Part shown: positions 60,692-64,000 of the stretch, in pieces
Layout of the letters: each line of letters starts with the position of its first letter
How positions within the stretch are numbered: the stretch's first letter is position 1
DNA from: Bacteroidia bacterium
GTDB taxonomy: Bacteria; Bacteroidota; Bacteroidia; Cytophagales; Cyclobacteriaceae
Reading direction: 5' to 3'
NCBI GenBank assembly: GCA_030425425.1
Contig: JAUIAO010000033.1
Coordinates: forward strand, 1 to 64,000
DNA length: 64,000 nt
Program-made: the position numbers and the translations under genes
The notes under the pieces: model-generated
The model's database searches: none
What the model saw: only the letters and a program-made list of their open reading frames with translations
What the model was told of the DNA's origin: nothing

Positions 60692-63316
60692 CTAATTGTA
60701 GTATCTATAGATTAGTTCCGCGACTAAGCCCGTCCAGCCAGTCTGATGCGAAGCACCCAAGCCTTCACCTGTGTCACCATGAAAGTACTCATAGAATAAA
60801 ATGTGATCTCTAAAGTGTGGATCCTTCTGAAACTTACTGTTTTTTCCATATACAGGTCTGTTTCCTTTTCGATCTTTAGCAAAAATACTGATCAGGCGGT
60901 AAGCTATGTTGCGTGTGATTTCCACCAAGGTTTTTTGATCCCCGCTGCCTTTTGGATATTCAATCTGATAATCCTCGCCGTAGTAGTAGGAGTATTTCAA
61001 AAGAGATTCCAAAATCAGGTAATTCACTGGAAACCAAATTGGTCCTCTCCAGTTAGAATTCCCGCCAAAAAAGGAGGAGTCAGATTCGCCTGGTAAATAA
61101 CCTACACTTAGTTTTTGACCATCTAATTCTACTTCATAGGGATTTTTCTCATGATACTTTGAGAGTGCCCTTATTCCATATTTGGATAGAAACTCCTCTT
61201 CATCGACCATTCTTTCTATGATTTTCTTGAGTCTGTAACCTCTCAAGATACTTAGAAGTCTTCGTTCACCTTTTCCTTGTTCTTCCCATCGAGACACCAA
61301 AGCAGCTAGTTTAGGCCTTTCTTTGAGGAAAAATTCCAGCCTTTCTCGAAACTCCGGTAATTTCCCGTAGACTTCTGTTTTTAATATTTCAATAGCATAT
61401 AGGGGTATTAAACCAACCATCGACCTGACCTTCATCCTTTGATTCGGTTTGTCAGGTGTGTGCATTACATCATAGTAGAAATTGTCTTCTTCATCCCAAA
61501 GCTCCACGTCAGTATCTCCAATAGAATTCATCGCACCAGCTATGTACAGGAAGTGCTCAAAAAATTTGATAGCCATATCCTGATAAACAGGATATTCCAT
61601 TGAGAGATCTAGCGCCATTCTCAACATATTAAGGGAGAACATTGCCATCCAACTAGTACTATCTGCCTGCTCCAGACGGGCATCTTCTACTATCGGATCA
61701 TTCCTATCGAAAACACCAATGTTATCTAGTCCAAGAAATCCACCTTCAAATATGTTGTTTCCTTCCTCGTCCTTGCGGTTTACCCACCAGGTGAAGTTGA
61801 GGGATAATTTATGAAATGCTTTTTGCAGGAAATCATAATCTGGTTTTCCCGTAGTTTCCCGATCGATTTGAAAAACCCTGAGAACCGCCCAGGCATGCAC
61901 AGGTGGATTTACATCACTGAAATTCCACTCATACGCTGGAATTTGGCCATTTGGATGCAGGTATCTGTCTTTAAGGAGGAGCAATAATTGATCTTTTGCA
62001 AAATCAGGATCTACTCTGCAAAGTGGTATACAATGAAAAGCCAGGTCCCATGCCGCAAACCACGGGTATTCCCATTTGTCCGGCATTGACAATACATCAT
62101 AGTTGTAGAGATGTTGCCAGTCCCAGTTTCTTCCTTTTTTGCGTTTTTCTGAAGGTTTGAACCTACCAGGGTCACCATGCAGCCAGTTTTTAATGTTGTA
62201 ATAGTAAAACTGTTTGCTCCACATCATTCCAGCGAATGCCTGTCTCTGGATGTTGCGCATGTCATCATCCGGAACTTTCTTTTGTATGTTCTGGTAGAAC
62301 TCATCTGCATCTTTTAGGCGCTGATCAAAAATGGCGTCAAAGTCTTGGAACGGAGATTCAAGATTTTCATTGGAAAAACGTATTTCCACGGTTTCACTTT
62401 TTCCTGCAGCGATATTAAGTTCATATAGTCCTGATGCTTTTGTTCCCGTTTTATCAGGATTGACCACATTTTCTCCGTCTACTACATAGTCGTTGATGGC
62501 ATCTTTTGGAAATTCACTTTGTTTGTTCGGCACTCCGTACAGTCGAACCCTATTGGTGGTATTGTCACAAAAGAGCTGTTCTTTCAATCCACTGCCTAGA
62601 TAGACGTAGTATTTTCCTAATAGATGATGGTCAATGACCATTTTTTCATTTTCCGACTGTGATATAGAGGGGATACTCGGATCTCTTCTGGACGACCAGG
62701 TATTTCTGAACCAAATAGTCGGTAATACCGAAATTTTGGCTTTTTTATCACTTCGGTTGTGAATGGTTGCTTTTAATAACAAGTCATTCGTATCAGACTT
62801 GGCATACTCAAGGTAGATGTCGAAATACTCATTTTTATCAAAAACACCAGTGTCCATCAACTCGTATTCCCGCTCTTTTTTGGATCTTGCCATATTTGTA
62901 TCCACCAAATCCGCATAAGGAAATTCGTTAATTGGATACTTGTAGAGCATTTTCATGTAAGAATGGGTAGGAGTGCTGTCCAAATAATAGTACAGTTCTT
63001 TCACATCCTCACCATGGTTACCTTCATAGCCTGTTAGTCCAAAAAGTCTTTCTTTTAATATTGGATCTTTTCCATTCCAGAATGCCCATGAAAGACAAAT
63101 TCTCTGGTCTGAATTACAAATTCCACCGATTCCATCCTCACCCCATCTGTAAGATTTACTTCTGGCCTGATCATGTACCAGACTTTCCCAGGCATTTCCT
63201 TCTTCTGTATAGTCTTCTCTTACTGTAGCCCACTGTCTTTCAGAGAGATAAGGTCCCCATTCCTTCCATGGTTTGCCATTCCTACTTTCCTCTAGCCGTT
63301 TTTCTTCCTGTATCAT
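60692..63316 (-). CDS. glucosidase of the MGH1/GH63 family
   Basis: An 874-aa (alpha/alpha)6-barrel glycoside hydrolase of the bacterial GH63-like/MGH1 group. ATG 63316 (MIQEEKRLEESRNGKPWKEW) is chosen because it matches the usual beginning; the frame extends to 63373. Diagnostic segments: WGPYLSERQWATVREDY, NWDWQHLYNYDVLSMPD, YPWFAAWDLAFH and GGNSNWRGPIWFPVNYLIL, holding aromatic and acidic residues typical of the active site. No signal peptide, so cytoplasmic, perhaps acting on glucosylglycerate or short alpha-glucosides. Divergent from guaA with 103 bp between starts. Confidence 0.88.
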   Translation of the reverse strand: MIQEEKRLEESRNGKPWKEWGPYLSERQWATVREDYTEEGNAWESLVHDQARSKSYRWGEDGIGGICNSDQRICLSWAFWNGKDPILKERLFGLTGYEGNHGEDVKELYYYLDSTPTHSYMKMLYKYPINEFPYADLVDTNMARSKKEREYELMDTGVFDKNEYFDIYLEYAKSDTNDLLLKATIHNRSDKKAKISVLPTIWFRNTWSSRRDPSIPSISQSENEKMVIDHHLLGKYYVYLGSGLKEQLFCDNTTNRVRLYGVPNKQSEFPKDAINDYVVDGENVVNPDKTGTKASGLYELNIAAGKSETVEIRFSNENLESPFQDFDAIFDQRLKDADEFYQNIQKKVPDDDMRNIQRQAFAGMMWSKQFYYYNIKNWLHGDPGRFKPSEKRKKGRNWDWQHLYNYDVLSMPDKWEYPWFAAWDLAFHCIPLCRVDPDFAKDQLLLLLKDRYLHPNGQIPAYEWNFSDVNPPVHAWAVLRVFQIDRETTGKPDYDFLQKAFHKLSLNFTWWVNRKDEEGNNIFEGGFLGLDNIGVFDRNDPIVEDARLEQADSTSWMAMFSLNMLRMALDLSMEYPVYQDMAIKFFEHFLYIAGAMNSIGDTDVELWDEEDNFYYDVMHTPDKPNQRMKVRSMVGLIPLYAIEILKTEVYGKLPEFRERLEFFLKERPKLAALVSRWEEQGKGERRLLSILRGYRLKKIIERMVDEEEFLSKYGIRALSKYHEKNPYEVELDGQKLSVGYLPGESDSSFFGGNSNWRGPIWFPVNYLILESLLKYSYYYGEDYQIEYPKGSGDQKTLVEITRNIAYRLISIFAKDRKGNRPVYGKNSKFQKDPHFRDHILFYEYFHGDTGEGLGASHQTGWTGLVAELIYRYYN

Positions 63317-63407
63317 GACAGTATTCGTTAAGCCGGCTAAACAAGGTAAAATTGAGGATAATTCAAATTCCAATTCAAAAATGAATCAAGCGTTTGACCG
63401 ATTCTGC

Positions 63408-63415
63408 TAATTTTG
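63408..63415 (+). promoter_or_regulatory. -7 element (TAATTTTG) for guaA
   Basis: TAATTTTG is followed by four bases and the ATG at 63420; with a normal start the mRNA would be leaderless or nearly so. A TTTG at 63393 is too close to serve as the -33 box. Confidence 0.4.
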
Positions 63416-63419
63416 CGGG

Positions 63420-64000
63420 ATGACGGACAAGATTCTCATACTGGACTTTGGTAGCCAGTACACTCAACTTATCGCAAGACGCGTCAGAGAACTAGATGTT
63501 TACTGCGAAATACACCCTTTCAGCCATATTCCTGAGCTGGACGAACACACAAAAGGAATAATCCTATCTGGTAGTCCATGTTCTGTGACTGATGAAGGAG
63601 CACCGGATATTGATCTTTCGGGTTTAGAGCAGTTTCCGATTCTTGGGATTTGCTACGGAGCTCAGTTATTAGCCCACAAACATGGAGGGAAAGTGACTCC
63701 ATCAGAGCACCGGGAATACGGTAGAGCGAAACTGGCTCATATCAATGCTCATCATGATCTATTGAAGGAAGTAGAAATTGGGAGTCAGGTATGGATGTCG
63801 CATGGTGATACGATCACAGAGCTACCAAATGACTTTCAAATCATAGCTAATACGGAGAGTATTCCTGTGGCCGCTTATAAAGTAGAGGATCGACCAATTT
63901 ATGGTATTCAATTTCACCCTGAGGTAACTCATAGTCTGGATGGTCAAAAGCTTTTGAGAAACTTTGTGGTACATATCTGTGGCGCAAAACAGGATTGGAC
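63420..64000 (+). CDS. guaA: GMP synthase, 5' part (partial)
   Basis: The first 193 codons of glutamine-hydrolysing GMP synthase, cut by the window end. It begins MTDKILILDFGSQYTQLIAR, the characteristic N-terminus, and shows the glutaminase nucleophile Cys in GICYGAQLLA and the His-Glu pair in IQFHPEVTH. The GATase domain closes near the cut (FVVHICGAKQDW), before the ATP pyrophosphatase domain that lies outside. It converts XMP to GMP. The frame has no stop within the window. Confidence 0.95.
   Translation, partial: MTDKILILDFGSQYTQLIARRVRELDVYCEIHPFSHIPELDEHTKGIILSGSPCSVTDEGAPDIDLSGLEQFPILGICYGAQLLAHKHGGKVTPSEHREYGRAKLAHINAHHDLLKEVEIGSQVWMSHGDTITELPNDFQIIANTESIPVAAYKVEDRPIYGIQFHPEVTHSLDGQKLLRNFVVHICGAKQDW

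Overview
The window reads as a chromosomal segment from a Bacteroidota bacterium, most likely a marine-type Cytophagales. The basis is AT-rich DNA, start codons without Shine-Dalgarno sequences, promoters of the TTG-N(17-23)-TAnnTTTG type, a SusC-like TonB receptor under FecI/FecR control, hybrid sensor kinases ending in an AraC domain, and Bacteroidota-specific families (DUF4249, DUF4494, DUF4159, DUF6261, DUF4097). No rRNA or tRNA gene was seen. The left edge holds the 3' end of a group II intron, and the right edge cuts guaA.

Layout. 1-7.3 kb: intron end, rhodanese lipoprotein, methyltransferase, zinc-ribbon protein, DUF4494, acetoacetyl-CoA synthetase (aacS) and a TPR hybrid sensor kinase. 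7.3-14.4 kb (minus strand): an overlapping operon of small barrel protein, serine-hydrolase-like lipoprotein lacking its catalytic residues, FecI sigma, FecR anti-sigma, TonB receptor, DUF4249 lipoprotein and possibly a 60-aa peptide. 14.5-16.6 kb: a second ECF sigma with a membrane partner and a DUF4097 protein. 16.6-19.7 kb: ftsE, the SRP RNA gene, a 52-aa acidic ORF, a barrel protein, a small conserved protein and a TerB-like protein. 19.9-28.0 kb: a complete trp operon (trpL-E-G-D-C-F-B-A) and a DAHP synthase. It starts with a Trp-Trp leader peptide attenuator and is interrupted by a GxxExxY nuclease-like gene flanked by inverted repeats. 28.0-32.1 kb: coiled-coil protein, phenylalanine hydroxylase, hisH-hisA-hisF-hisIE. 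32.1-32.3 kb: nine tandem 21-bp units. 32.3-37.5 kb (minus): a DUF4350-like gene broken by a stop codon, a membrane-anchored TAXI lipoprotein, two single-domain response regulators and their kinase. 37.7-41.1 kb: peptidase E, secreted proteins and a cysteine-free dihydrolipoamide-dehydrogenase-like flavoprotein. 41.1-41.6 kb: two paralogous putative small-RNA genes. 41.6-48.7 kb (minus): nitroreductase, purine nucleoside phosphorylase, class III aminotransferase, peroxiredoxin, M23 peptidase, FAH hydrolase, mtaB. 48.8-55.6 kb (minus): second TPR hybrid kinase, CHAT-TPR protease-like protein and an outer-membrane protein. 55.7-64 kb: lipoprotein, DUF6261, DUF4159, HAD phosphatase, PafA-like phosphatase, GH63-like glucosidase and the start of guaA.

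Most of this is ordinary core metabolism. The observations most worth following are (i) the tandem small-RNA pair at 41.2-41.6 kb, with conserved linker, re-paired stem and shared 21-bp-spaced upstream boxes; (ii) the exact 21-bp-period T-tract array at 32.1 kb; (iii) the GxxExxY cassette inside the attenuated trp operon; and (iv) three degenerate or rewired proteins: the hydrolase-like protein in the FecI operon, the cysteine-less Lpd homologue and the TAXI protein without a TRAP permease nearby.
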